From: Dasypus novemcinctus
Taxonomy: Eukaryota > Chordata > Mammalia > Cingulata > Dasypodidae
Assembly: GCF_030445035.2 (NCBI RefSeq)
Contig: NC_080701.1
Location: 26,318,798-26,382,797, forward strand
Direction: 5' to 3'
Length of the DNA: 64,000 nt
The position numbers and the translations under genes were made by a program. Below the pieces are notes generated by a model. That model saw only the letters and a program-made list of their open reading frames with translations. It did no database searches and was not told the origin of the DNA. Within the stretch, counting starts at the first letter, position 1, and every line of letters begins with the position of its first letter. Below, one piece after another: positions 35,186-58,100 of this stretch.

Positions 35186-37305
35186 AGGGAAAGTTTTGCA
35201 GAGGCAACAGTCATAAACACTTTTTCATTTCTTACTTGCCAGAAGTTTAAAAAAAAAAAAAAAAAATCAGCCTCTCCTAGGTCATTCCCCTCCTGGGGCC
35301 ACCCACTCCCCTTTTTTTTCCTTAGCCTTCAGTGCCATGGAACTAATCAAGGGAGAAAAGGGTCAGCAGGGAGAACTGGACAGAACTGAAGCACAATCAG
35401 CACCAACTTGGTCCTCAAAGAAGGGATGTGCAGTGGAGGGACCTGGCCACCATATTTAGCTATTTTTAACATGCTTACCATAGAGAGAAATTAGCACTGT
35501 TTGCTCGTTTGGCTTTAATTATCTAAAGCCAATGAAAGACTTCTTTGTTATACTGTTTTTAAAAGGTGGAAAGAAAGCTTACTTGGAATAAAAATCAATG
35601 TTATTGAGGAAGGGCCTATTAAGAATCTGATCTATGAAAGAAAGGAGAGAGGAAACAATACTGAAAAAGAGTTATGAGGCGATATACCGAAGTGACAGAT
35701 TGGCAAGAAAAGTGATCAAGCCCCACATTCAGAAGATTGGAAGGAATAGAATTGAGTTGATCTCCTTCTGATCCCTCGAAACTCATATATTAAAAACAGA
35801 CTTGAGCTGGAGACTTCTGGAATTCTCATCCACTCTTGACATGGCAAACGCCAACAGAATCAAATTTTCCCTTGGGAACTGGGACCATATCTGACCAGCT
35901 TTCAGATACTAACTGTTGCTTGCCTTTAGTACTTAGTCTGTCATCTTCAGTGAGACCTGCCCTCCGTCCTGTGGTGGCTGCCGAAAATGCCCCTTTCCCT
36001 AACCCCAAATAATTTTCCTCACTTCACTACCGGAATTCACCAGCTTTTTTCCCTGTTACCTGATCCGTCTGCAGGATTTTCTGGAAAAAAAAAAAAAGTG
36101 TTTCCTCAACCCTCAGTGCAGCCAGATGTTGGGTGTCATGCTACACAGTATGGGCGGCCAGCTCATTTCCTACAGCTGAGTGGGTCTTCAGTGCACTGGT
36201 GGGCGCTAGTCTAGTGCTGGAGCCGGAGCCTTCCTGACTGAACTCTTCCCCCAGTAGCCCTAGGTAAAAAGAGCACTTAATTTTGAGGGCATGGTTGGTC
36301 CTGGAAGCTGCTCAGTAAGGCTCTTTCCTCAGAGTTTTTTGTTCTGTATTCTATAATATATTCATTAACTATACAAATATATGTTAATGCAGATCCATTT
36401 CTGTTCTAAGACAAAATCCCCAGAATCTGAATAAAATTAATGCTGTGGGAGATGGGCCATGTGGATTTAAGAAATGTGGTAACTGAAGGAATACCTCAAA
36501 CTTTCCCATCAGGTGATTTCTATTCTAGTTCAACGTTGTCTGTTACCTATTTAAGTATTTACGTGAAAGACAGGTTTCTTCTTAAAGCTTAAGGAATGAT
36601 ATTGTACTCTGCTTCATGCCTAGAGAAAAATAAAGACATACACTCTCCAAATCTCAGATTTTTTTTTTTTTTTTTTTTTTGCTAAAGCCCTGTTTTCAAA
36701 TATTTCTACAGATTTGCTGCTAATGTTTTCTTCCTACTTCCTGGACTTGTTTTTGTTACAGAGTACTGTTGCTTTGTGATTTTCCTCCGGGACAAACTGT
36801 GCTGTATGCAATCAACTGTGTTTCATACTTCATCACTCCAGATTTTGACCAGGATTCCTCTGGGCCGTATATATATGCCTGTCACAGTAGCGGGGACAGC
36901 TCTGGCTTTGGATTCCAGAATCACTTGGAATCACTTCTGAGGGTGCTGAGGAATTTTCAAGTTTCCTCGGTCACAGGAAACAATAGTCTCGGGCCCTGGA
37001 TATGTTTAGGTTTCTAAGTCCAGCTGTTTTATTTACTCCAGGGCAGTCCATCCTAGTTTCAAGCGAACTATCTAAAGACACGAAGTGTCTGGAGTGTGTG
37101 CCACCTACAGGCCTAAACATACGGAACAACCGTCACACCCTCTGTGCTGCAGACCCCTGGAGCACGGTGGTGCATCTTCCGGCCACCCAGTGGCGTGTGA
37201 GTTAGCAGAGGTGCTGCGGGCTTTCCCCAGTGGAGGTGTCACCTCCGTGTGTTGTAACGTGTGCAGAAGTAGCTCTGTTTTCTCAATAAAAGTAAGTTTT
37301 ACCAG
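35186..37305 (+). other. AP3M2: AP3M2 3' UTR with several poly(A) signals
   Basis: Follows the TGA at 35183-35185. AATAAA hexamers occur at 35587, 36430, 36629 and 37285. The last is followed by a GT-rich downstream element at about 37310-37335, so the longest transcript probably ends near 37305. Alternative shorter 3' ends are possible. The end point is inferred. Confidence 0.65.
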
Positions 37306-40085
37306 TCCCCTGTGTCCTGCGTGCTCTGTTACCAGGGCCCGAAAAATAATATTAGGCCATGCATGTCCCAGTAGAAGCAGTTGGTAAAATTTCATTGAAA
37401 GAGCAGGTATAGCTCAGGGGTTGAGCACCTGCTTAAAAAAAATCAAAACTTCATCCACTCAGCATCATCTTCCTTCTTTTCTGCTCTTCAACCAGGAGAC
37501 CAAAGGACATGTGTATATTTTGACTGGCCCTCTAGGCATCTCCAGAAGGTAGCAGATGTTGGTGTAAATGCCATTTTAAGGTTCTGAAAACTAAGGTCCA
37601 GATGAAAGAAAATGATTTTTCCCTGGGCTGTAAAAGACACGCCATTTGAGCTGCTGATGTATCTTCTGGCGCTTTCCTGTCCTTGTGTCCTGCTTTTCAG
37701 CATGATTAATTCAGGCATGAAACGGCTTCAGTGTACTAGACTTCTTTTATTGTAGTAGAGATTTCTTGAAAGGTAAGTCACTGGGAGACTGTGCAAATGT
37801 ACTAATTTTCTTCAGTAAACCTTTCATGGCTGTGAAGAGGCTTTAGGATTTCCATTTATTAGCCATTAGCATTTAGTGTTTATTATTATTCTACCCATCT
37901 TTCCATCTTAGCCCTTTTCCCTTGGTCTGTGTGTTTGCTTCCCTTTGGGATGAGACCAGGAAAATTTGTTACAATACTTGTACTTTCCTCTCTGTCCAGT
38001 AGGTGGTGACTCAGTACCAGCAATGAGACTCATTTTTGTTTGTTTTTAATTAGAATCTTTTAAAGGGACTTGAATTCAAAACTCTTAAACTTCCCCAGGA
38101 TCCTAAATGCTAGGAATTAAGTAACTCTTTGGCTTTCAAGATTAAATGTGGAACTAAAAGTTTATGACACTTTTGATTTTGGATAAAAACACTTAGGATT
38201 GATCTCTAGAGGAAGATAGCATTTTCAGTCATCTGAGTCCCTCTGAGTCTTTACCTATTAAAACTAATTGCACAATTACCTGAGAATCTCTCCTGTTCTT
38301 TGGGTCGCTTGGCATCTAGTGTTCGACCAACTGGGGACAGAGAAGAAGTACTACTCAATTTCCCCACACATCCACGCCCTTCTGACAAACCGTGGCTCTC
38401 TGATCCTGAATTCCCTAAAGCACCCTGGGTGAGGACGTGTTGCTCTCTGAGCTTGTGTCTGGGTAATCCAGATGACTCCACCCCCGGGGCTGGGCCCCTG
38501 TCCTGTCACACAGTCAGTGACCCCTTCCGAGGGGCTTCAACTAGGCTCTGGTTTCCAGGACTCCCCTCCGAGGAATGCTGGGGTCTTCCAGCTTCTCATT
38601 GTCGTCCCGGGCGGCCTTGTGGCTTCAATCCATGGCCTTAAAACCCAGCAGGCTGAAGAAAACCTTGTCAGCTAGGGGGAGGGGACGAAGCAGACGGTTG
38701 CTGCCAGAGAGACGCAGCAGTAGACCGGGACTCTTGCCTATTGTTTTCTTGAGCAGTGTTTTTCTGGCCCACAGACAAACGCATCTGTCTAAAATTAAAT
38801 CTGCCCCTCAGCCAGGGGCTCTTGTAAACTAGCAGTCTAAAGTAAAAAAAAACCCGGTGACTTGAGTTTCTGTGATCTGCATATTTTTAACTGGCTCGGG
38901 GGCGTCAGCACTTCAGGGGAGTTTTTGTTTTGTTTTCTGAATCTAGTCTTGGGCTTTAGAGTTTCTCATTCTGTTGTGAATTTCAACTCCCTTTCTTCCA
39001 GGAACCTCTAATCCGAGCCTTGCTAACAGCATCTCTGGAGAGGGCACTGCAGCCACCTCTTCTCCTCTCCAGGAAACTGTCAGCATGTACCAGCGGCACG
39101 TGTTGCGTCATCACGTTTATTCTTGGATCTGCAAAGTCAGTGCTAGAAAAAAGCTGCCGGCAGCAGGCAGGAGGGTGCCGTGCCCGAGAGACAGGCGGAC
39201 GCATTCCTTAAGGAACACGCTTGTGGGACGGGGCTGGAAATGGATTCTTTCTGAGCAGAAAAGCAAAATAGAATGGGGAAAAAAAAATGACCCAAATGCT
39301 AGCTTCTAGTCTGAACCAACAATTGGGATGTTGCTCTGTTAACAAGGTCCTTTTTAGGTCCTTGTTCCTTGTCTCCTCATCCTCCTTTACCCTACGGCAG
39401 TTGCCACCAAGGGGTCCCCTCACTTGCTATGGTCTCTCCAATCCCCCCTCGGTTAATTTTTCTAAGGCACGCTTAGCTCATTACTTCCTTTGGCAAAAGT
39501 CTCAGTGGTGCCCCGCTGCCTACAGAATTAAGTCAGAACTCAGTTTGGCGTTCAAAGTCTTCCATAATCAAAATCTTAACCCTCATTCCTTTTCGTGAAC
39601 TTCACTTCTGACAAATTGTACTTTCCAGGCCTCTCTAGAACCCCATTGGTTGGATGGTTTTGTTTTGTTTTTGGCCCCCAGATGTTTATATTTTCATGCA
39701 GTGAGATTCCTTGCCTCAAGAATGCCTTTCCCCCATCTCACCCCCAAAGTCTCACCCATTTTTGAAAGCCCAACCTAATTCCTTTTCTCCAGAAGATTCC
39801 CTGATCGCTCCTGCAACTGAATTCCAGGAAAAGTTTCTCTCTGCCGTTTTGTGAGTCCATATCACTTTGTACCTTGTAATTTCTGTAAATACCCTATCTT
39901 CTCTGTCAAAATGAGACTTTCTTCCCCCCTTTTACTGTCTACAAGCACCTAGCACATTGAATTCAGTATATGCTGAATGAATGAAGAGAAATATTTCAAA
40001 TGATATTTCAAATGTGAACATAAGTAGCATGAATAAGTTATGGGAGACTGCATGTGTAACAAAAGCACTGCACTCTGATTTGGAA
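37306..40085. other. Intergenic gap between convergent AP3M2 and PLAT
   Basis: Both genes end here. It holds a truncated tRNA-like SINE at 37400-37445 (GTATAGCTCAGGGGTTGAGC) and an L2-like segment at about 39380-39990. About 37450-39380 shows no recognised repeat or gene. No CpG island is present. Confidence 0.6.
39380..39990 (-). repeat. L2-type LINE fragment
   Basis: Blocks resembling CTCAGTGGTGCCCCGCTGCC, CAAAGTCTTCCATAATC and CAGAAGATTCCCTGATCG occur in the order found in L2 3' regions. It ends close to the PLAT poly(A) site. Strand is tentative. Confidence 0.5.
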
Positions 40086-40089
40086 AAAA

Positions 40090-40843
40090 TGTGAAAAATA
40101 TATCTGAATTTATTATTTCCGTACAGTATAATACAGGGTTGTGGCAACAGAAAGTAAAAACTGAAATGGGCCGATCGTCATAAATCTGCTAGATCATGCT
40201 TTGTCAGTTCTTAGAGGGTTGTAATCCTCCTGGTCTGTTATGAAGTCTATGAAGAAAAAGGACTTACGCCATACACAAAAGTAAGGAATAGCTTCCAGGA
40301 GCCGTGGGGTGGAAAAGTGATGGGACAGTCCTTGATTTAAAGGATGTATTTGAGGACAAGATGTTTCTGAGAGAAACCCCACCTGGCCAGCCAGCCCGTC
40401 TGTTACTGGGAGGCCCTGCTGGGGTTTTTTTCACAACTATATACATTCTATTTCTAATGTAATCCTTCTTTCCTGAAGAATTTGCTTCCTTTTCACTGTT
40501 GAGATGTACTTCCATCTTTTTGGTCCCGTTCCAGAGCTGCTCTCGTTGACCCCTTGGGAGGCCGGGTGTTCGCTCTACGTGGCTTCTGACCCAGGTGCTG
40601 GCATTCCTGAGGAGGGCTGGCCTTCATTTATCTGTTTTCTGGTCCAACAGAATCAGTTCTGAAGTCAGACCTTAACTCCTGAAAACTTCCAAAATGGGAG
40701 GAAGCACCTGCGGAAGTACACACTCTTCCCTCCCCTACCAGTTCTCCTCCCGCTGCTTCTGCGACAGGGAGAAAACGCCGCAGGGCCTCTCTGGAGGGGA
40801 AGAAGGCAGGCTCTCATGTGGAGTCAGGGAGTGGGTTTTCTGG
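40090..40843 (-). other. PLAT: PLAT 3' UTR
   Basis: Follows the PLAT stop. The only good poly(A) hexamer is AATAAA on the - strand at 40109-40114, giving a 3' UTR of about 750 nt, close to the human length. The cleavage point near 40090 is inferred. Confidence 0.75.
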
Positions 40844-51657
<10,814 letters not shown>

Positions 51658-51680
51658 TTCTTCACACTGTCCCTTAAATT
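51658..51680 (-). other. PLAT: PLAT 5' UTR part of first coding exon
   Basis: The acceptor AG before 51680 opens an exon starting AATTTAAGGGACAGTGTGAA, close to the human leader immediately before the start codon. Upstream 5' UTR must come from a separate noncoding exon at higher coordinates. Confidence 0.8.
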
Positions 51681-51844
51681 CTGGAAGAAGAGGGAGAGAG
51701 AGAGAAAAGCTTCACCACCTGCTGGGAGAGCTCAAAACCTGCGGCCAAGGTCAAGAAGCTGCGACTCCACCGTGGCTGGGACCCTCCAGCATCAGCTCCC
51801 ACGGTGGAATGTACCCGAACAAGTGTCTGGAAAATGACTCTGCC

Positions 51845-52264
51845 GGGAAGCGGATGTGGCTCACCTGATAGGGCATCCGCCTACCACGTGGGAGGACCAG
51901 GGTTCAAACCCCGGCCTCCTGACCCCCGTGGTGAGCTGGCCCATGCGCAGTGCTGATGTGCGCAAGGAGTGCCCTGCCACGCAGGGGTGTCCCCCGCGTA
52001 GGGGAGCCCCACGTGCAAGGAGTGCACCCCATAAGGAGAGCCGCCCAGCGCGAAAGGAAGTGCAGCCTGCCCAGGAATGGTGCTGCACACACGGAGAGCT
52101 GACACAGCAAGATGACACAACCAAAAGAGACACAGACTCCCGGTGCCACTGACTGGAATCCAAGTAGGCACAGAAGAACACACAGCGAATTGACGCAGAG
52201 AGCAGACAACTGGGGTGTGGGGGAGAGAAATAAATAATAAATAAATCTTTAAAAAAAGAAAGAA
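51845..52264 (+). mobile_element. DAS-type tRNA-derived SINE near PLAT first coding exon
   Basis: Full-length sense copy (GAAGCGGATGTGGCTCACC head, GGTTCAAACCCC B box, AAATAAATCTTTAAAAAAAG tail) flanked by GAAAATGACTCTG / GAAAATGAGTCTCTG. It lies about 165 bp upstream of the acceptor of the first coding exon of PLAT, in the opposite orientation. Confidence 0.94.
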
Positions 52265-53262
52265 AAGAAAATGAGTCTCTGCGCAGAGAGGTCTGTGGCC
52301 CGGAGGGCAGGGCCGTCTCGGGCGGGTGCTCCTTGGTAGCTGGCCCCTGCGGGACCCCGGCTGGGTCTCTCTGGAGGGGAACTCCTGCCCTGGTCAACCG
52401 GATGGGGCTGCCCTTGGGTGCTTCCAGAAGAAGCCGTGGGGATCTGACTGCGGCACATCCCAGAGCCAGTGTCCCTGCGGGCCTCGACGCCCCCTCTCAC
52501 CACAGGGCCTGTTTCCAGGCCCGAGCCCTGGCCCCGGCCCCCAGAGGAGCCGCTTCCCCGCCAGCCCGCGCCCTCCCGCCACCCCTGCTGGGAACCGTCT
52601 GTCTGTCTCTTTGCAGAGCGGCTTTGCGGGGAGATGAGGAGGCATCTGGCTTTTGGTCATCAGGCTCAGACCCTCAGGGACGCAGACCTCTCGGTTTCCA
52701 TTTGCCTCCCCCCGCGGCCCTGGCCTCAGCGCTGAAAGTCGGTTAGTCGGTTGGGGTGTTATTTTGCGGCCTGGCAGCGCCTCTCCCCGCTTCTTCCACA
52801 AGAACTGGAGGGAATTTCTTCCCCTGACTCACTGGCCTCGGGTCACAACAGCTTTTGGATCCCACCCCTCCCCCCTGCCCTAAGGCTCCGCAGGAGCCCC
52901 CGCCCTTCAGTGGTTGCGAAGCTTCCAGCTCTTTCATCCCGGCCTGGCTCTGCCTCCCTCTTTTGTTTCTTCACAAAACCCTGCTGGAAGTGCCCTCCTC
53001 CTCCCACTCACCGGCTCCGTTCAGAGCAAGCATTTAAAAAAATGAAAGAGGGGGGCAGGGTGTGGGATGGGCCACGCCTGCTTGCCCTTGGGCAGCTGAC
53101 GGCCAGCCGGGGCAGGGAAACAGACCTGGGGGCGTAGAAAGTGAGGGAGACCCACGGGCGACACGATCAACTGCGAGTCCAATAAGAAAGTGCAGGGCCT
53201 GGATTCAGAGGGAGACGGGACAGCCACACGCCCCTGCCCCATCGTGAAGGAAACAAGGGCCT

Positions 53263-53346
53263 TGTTTTCTTAGGAGGCACAGGGGATCGAACCTGCGACC
53301 TCATCCATGCGAGGCATGCTCCCAACCACTGAGCTACAGTGGCCCC
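53263..53346 (-). mobile_element. Short tRNA-only SINE
   Basis: GATCGAACCTGCGACCTC and CCAACCACTGAGCTACAG after TTTTCTTAGGAGGC. Upstream of the PLAT coding exons. Confidence 0.75.
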
Positions 53347-53689
53347 AGGGGAGCTCTGTTTTAATTTGGCATAGCCAAGGTCTCCTTCCCCGGCAGGGTG
53401 TAGGCCCTGGGGGTGCTTTCTCGTTCAGAGGAGGTAGCTGTCTGTACTCCTCATAATTGGTTTCAGGCAGGCCATCCCAAATGGGAGCATGCCGTGGAAT
53501 CTTCTGGTCACAGGGAATTTCTCCAGATTTTCTTTTTCTCGGCTGTCCTCAAATTTCCCCTTTCTCAAAATGTCCCCACATTCCCTTTGTTTCCCTTCTT
53601 AATTTTATCCTATTCTTTAGGACCGTTTCAAATAGATCTTGTTAGGTTTATTTCCCCTCTTTCTTCTTCTTTTTCTTATTTATTAAGCA

Positions 53690-54870
53690 GTTTTATGGAG
53701 ATGTATTCATATTCCATACGATTTATCCAAAGTGTATAATCAACAGCTTTGGGTGTACTCACAGTGTTGTGCTTTCATCATCACAAAAAATTTTAGAACA
53801 ATTCCATTACTCCAAAAAGGAAAATCCCATGCCCCTTAGTAGTCTTCCCCAGCCAGACATAACCACTAATCTAATTTCATCTTTATATATCGCTTCTCGG
53901 ACTTTTGGCTAAGATCAAGTGTAATTTCGTCTTTATAAATAGATTCATATTTACATTTTTTATAAATGGAATCATACAATATGTAGTACTTTGCATCTGC
54001 TTTCTTTCACTTTGCATGTGTTTTTTGTCTAGTATTAATATCTTGTGCTAGTAACATGTATTTGTTCAATTTCAAAGAAAAACAATCTTATGCATGCAAT
54101 TTTACCCATCTTCAAACTTCACTATACAGTTCCATGTTACATTTTTTTAGCTTTCCTTTTAGTAATATACATGACTTTAGACTTTCCCTCTAAACCCCTT
54201 TCATATCCACGTAATAGTACTGCTAGTTGCAGACATTATCTTGGGTTTTCATCTTTTCTATTCATTTCCAAAGATTATCACACATCCTTCTTACCAATTG
54301 TGCACAAGTTAACCCTTAACTTTCCAACTCTAACCTCATCCTATTTTCTGGTGACCCATATTCAAGTTATTAACTCCATGAGTTTACACAATAATATTTA
54401 GTTTGTAGTAGCATAATCATACAGTATTTGTCATTTTGTGCCTGGCTTGCGTCATTCAACATAATGTCCTCCAAGTTCATTCATGCTGTCATATGCTTTA
54501 TGACTTCATTTCTTCTTACAGCTGCATAATATTCCATCGTGTGAATACACTACAGTTTGTTATTCCATTCATCTGTTGATGGACACCTGAATTGCTTCCA
54601 ACTTTTGGCAATTGTGAATAATGCTGCTATGAACATAGATGTGCAGCTGTCTGTTTGTGACACTGCTCTCAGTTCTGGGCATACACCCAATAGTGGTTTT
54701 GCAGGGTTACATGGCAAATCTATATTCAAATTATTTAGGAACTACCCAACAGTGCTCCACAGTGGCTGAACCATTGTACATTCCCACCAACAGTGAATAA
54801 GTGTTCCTATCTCTCCACATCCTTTCCAACACTTGTAGTTCTCTTGTCTTGTTAATAGGTGTGAAATGGT
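53690..54870 (-). mobile_element. Antisense L1 3' portion
   Basis: Antisense L1 3' UTR (53690-54400) followed by ORF2 C-terminal sequence. A - strand frame at 54742-54860 reads [20 protein letters not shown], the Cys-rich ORF2 end. Interrupted by a U2 fragment at 53889. Confidence 0.88.
53889..53922 (+). pseudogene. Short U2 snRNA 5' fragment, tailless retrocopy
   Basis: About 34 nt equal to the 5' end of U2 snRNA with about one mismatch (begins ATCGCTTCTCGG, then CTAAGATCAAGTGTA). Direct repeats flank it, CTAATTTCATCTTTATA before and GTAATTTCGTCTTTATA after, reading as a target-site duplication of about 16 bp in the antisense L1. There is no A-tail. Confidence 0.88.
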
Positions 54871-54873
54871 ACT

Positions 54874-55178
54874 TTTAGGAGGCAGCCGGGATTGAACCCA
54901 GGACCTCATGCATGGGAAGCAGGTGCTCAACCACTGAGCTACATCTGCTCCCCAATGAGAGGTGGTTTTTTCATTTGTTTGATTTTTGTTTTTAGGAGGT
55001 ATTGGGACTGAACCCAAGACCTTGTACAAAGGAAGCAGGCGCTCAACCACTTGAGCTACATCCGCTGCCCAGTGTTTTCAACATGTTTGTTTGTTTATTT
55101 TGGAGGTACATGGGGATTGAACCTGGGCCCCCTATGTGGGAGGCAGGTGCTCCACGGTTGAGTTTCATCCACTCCCCC
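54874..55178 (-). mobile_element. Three tandem short tRNA-only SINEs
   Basis: Antisense units at about 54874-54953 (ATTGAACCCAGGACCTCATG), 54990-55070 (GACTGAACCCAAGACCTTG) and 55088-55178 (GATTGAACCTGGGCCCCC). Each has a T-rich tail and a tRNA-like domain without a GC-rich body. Confidence 0.8.
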
Positions 55179-58100
55179 TCACTTTACCCAGGAAATCATT
55201 ACCCTCCCCTCTGTGTCCTCAACAACCAGTCCCAGGCAGTAGAGAGGGAGGTCACAGGGTCACCTCTCTTTTGTCCTGAGGCTCCCAAGGCAAACAATGG
55301 TGCGGCCCCACGCAGCCTGGAAGGTCTCCTGGGACACAGCAGCCCAAATGTGTGGGTCAAAAGCTGAGTCAGCCTTAGGCTGTGTCCCTCTCTCTCTCTC
55401 CCCTTCCCTGGGAAAGTGGATCCCTGGATCCCGGAGGTCTGCCCAGAGGCCTGAGAATCCAAAAGGGTCTGCGGTGTGAGCGAGGGCGCTGGCAGTTGCA
55501 GCTTTTAACTCACAGTTTTGCTGTCCCGATGACTTGCCTTTGTCCCTCTCCCTTCTGTCCAGCCTTCCCTGGTGTTCTAAACCCTATTAGATTTTTTCCA
55601 GCCATTTCTGCCTGTCCTTTAGCACTCTTCCTGGGAGAGAAGAGAGGCCTGCGTCTTTCCAGGCCGCCATCTTCCCAGAGTCCCCTCTTTCTTCTCCAGG
55701 TCCTAGACGGGCTCTTTACTACCTTGGTCAAGCCTGGAGGATGGGGGTGTGTCTGAGCTGTGAACACGTCAGGAATTTGGGGAGGAATTCTGAATGAAAC
55801 CATGGATGAGCAAAGGAACCACCAACTCTCCTTCCCTGGGGCACCCCAAACCAAGCTGCCCTTTCAAGGTTCTCATTCACCTGAGCTCGGGGGGCTGGGC
55901 CAGCCCTGACTTTCAAGGCCTGCCACGTTACTGTTTTATTTTAAGAACTCCTGGTCCTCCTAATGGAACACCATTCTGGATGTTGGGAGATTGCAGTGGG
56001 AGAGGAAGTACCCATGCCTTTGCGTTCCCAGCCTCTCCCCAAGGCAGCTCCTTCTCAGGGCCCCCTGGGGGGGTGAAGGCAGGCGTGGGGGTGGAGAGAA
56101 GACCAGAGAGAAGGGAGGGCAGGACTTGGGGCCCCGCGTAAGACTCTACAGCTGCAGCACGTTCAACCCCTTTGCAACCTAAGAATCCACACAAAAGGGA
56201 AAGGACCATTTCTGTCGTCTGCTCCTGGGAGCTTGGGTCTCCTTGTCTCCTAGCAGTCCTTGTTTTCTTTGGCTCCTCCTGGCCTTTCTGAGCCCATCAG
56301 TGGCTCGGGGGCAGGCTGATCTCACACAAGCAGAGCAATAGCTCCATCCATGCTGCACAAACAGAGGTCACTGGAGCAGCTGGACGGGCTGCAGAGGCTG
56401 CGAGGATGACAAAGGAATGAGTCATCTCCTCCGCAGAGAAGCACAGGACTGGGAGAAGGAAAGCCAGGGAGGATAAAGCCCGCCCTTGTTCTCCTCTCTA
56501 AAGAGGTGGGTGAGGAGTGCTGGGGGCAGGGCCAGGACAGAGAACAAAAGGAACGCCAGCGGCGTGGATTCAGACTCAGGGCCCGCGGGGGCCGTGCCGG
56601 GGAGCGCCGGAGGCCACCGCTTCCCACCAGACTCAGAAACACCAGTGGGCGCTCCCGGTGAGGCCAGGGCGACGATGAAACTGGAGGAAAAAAATCAAAG
56701 AAAAAGTCCTCCCGAGGCTCGTTTTAGAAATGCAAAGACTCCTGATTCTTTTTTTTTGGGCGCGCTTCCTTTGGTTATCCTTACCAGTTTCCCAGAATCC
56801 CCAAGGAACTGGAAACATTTTTTAAAAAGTAAAAGAAAGAAAGAAGGGGGGAATAGAAGAAAAAGGAAACACCACCACGGTCGTGGCTGACGTCTCGTCG
56901 GGCTGGAATCCCTGAGTCACGGAAAACATCATCGTCCTGAGCCGGGCACCGGTGGTCCCAGCCCTAGCATGCCCACCCTAGCACAGGCACGTTTGCAGAA
57001 GGCATGAGCTCTGCAGGTGCAGGGCTTGCCCAGGTGACAAGGAATCGGTGCGACTTAGGGAAAAATAAAAAAGGTTCTTTCTTCCGTGTGGACACAGCCC
57101 CGTACTAAGGGGTGCACGACTTGGCAAGTCAATCGTGGACTGGATGTCAACCCCTGCTGGCCCCCGCCCTCGGCACAGCCTGCACATCTGTGTGCAGTGG
57201 CTTCGTCCGCTTCCAGCATGTGTGTCTGTCTTAGAGGACACCCCTGGCCTTGCTGTTGCCAAGCCGTCTTGCGTCCTGTTGGCTGTAGCAACAGAGCGAT
57301 TCTGTTCCTTGACACCTCTGAGCAACCTGTGACTGATGACTGTTCTCCAGCGGGTGCGGCCGGGAAGCGGGAACAATGGTCTGGGACCAGGGAGGGGCTG
57401 TCTCCCCTGGGAAACGTACTGTTAGCCAGAGCCGTGGATGCATGCCATTTGGCTGGGAAACCCGTGGTCACGCCAGCCAGAAATCCGGGGCTAAGATCTG
57501 CCGTGGCAACATGGTGGCCTGCTGCTTGACGGGCGCCAGGTAATAATTGTGTGGACCCGGGAGGACGCCACTGGAGCGGCAGGAAGATAGCTAGAGGAGG
57601 GGCCTGGGGGAAAGTGGACCAGGTGCTACCTCCAGTACCTTTATATTTCCTTTTCCATCACTCCTTTCCTCCTAGATAATACCCCCTCCACCGTCCTTCT
57701 CCATCTGCCCCTCCATAAAATTCTGCTCCCCGGAAAGGAGCTGATACACTCCCTGACACGAGGTAAAAGGACTGAACAAAAAGGAATGTGCCACCCTTCT
57801 GAAAGGCAGGCACATTTTGAGATGTCAAATCTGTTCCTAGGAAGATAATGAAAATTAATAAACTAATAAATAAAAAAATAAATTAATAAAGTCTGCTCCT
57901 AAGGATGCAAGGCAAGTGGGCTGGGCTCGCCAGGGTTCCCTCCAGGGCTGAGTCTGTGGTTTCTGTTGTTGTGATGAGAGAGGACAGAGTGGGTGTGCAC
58001 TGTGTAAACTGTGAAACAATGATAAAAGGTTGTAGGTATTTTATCTAAACACTCGACCACATGCTATTATTCTATTTTTATAGTATACGGGAAAGTGATT

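Noticed and set aside
56486-57529. Possible PLAT exon 1 or another gene in GC-richer DNA
   Set aside because: No resemblance to the human leader, no consistent donor, and no protein family in the open frames.
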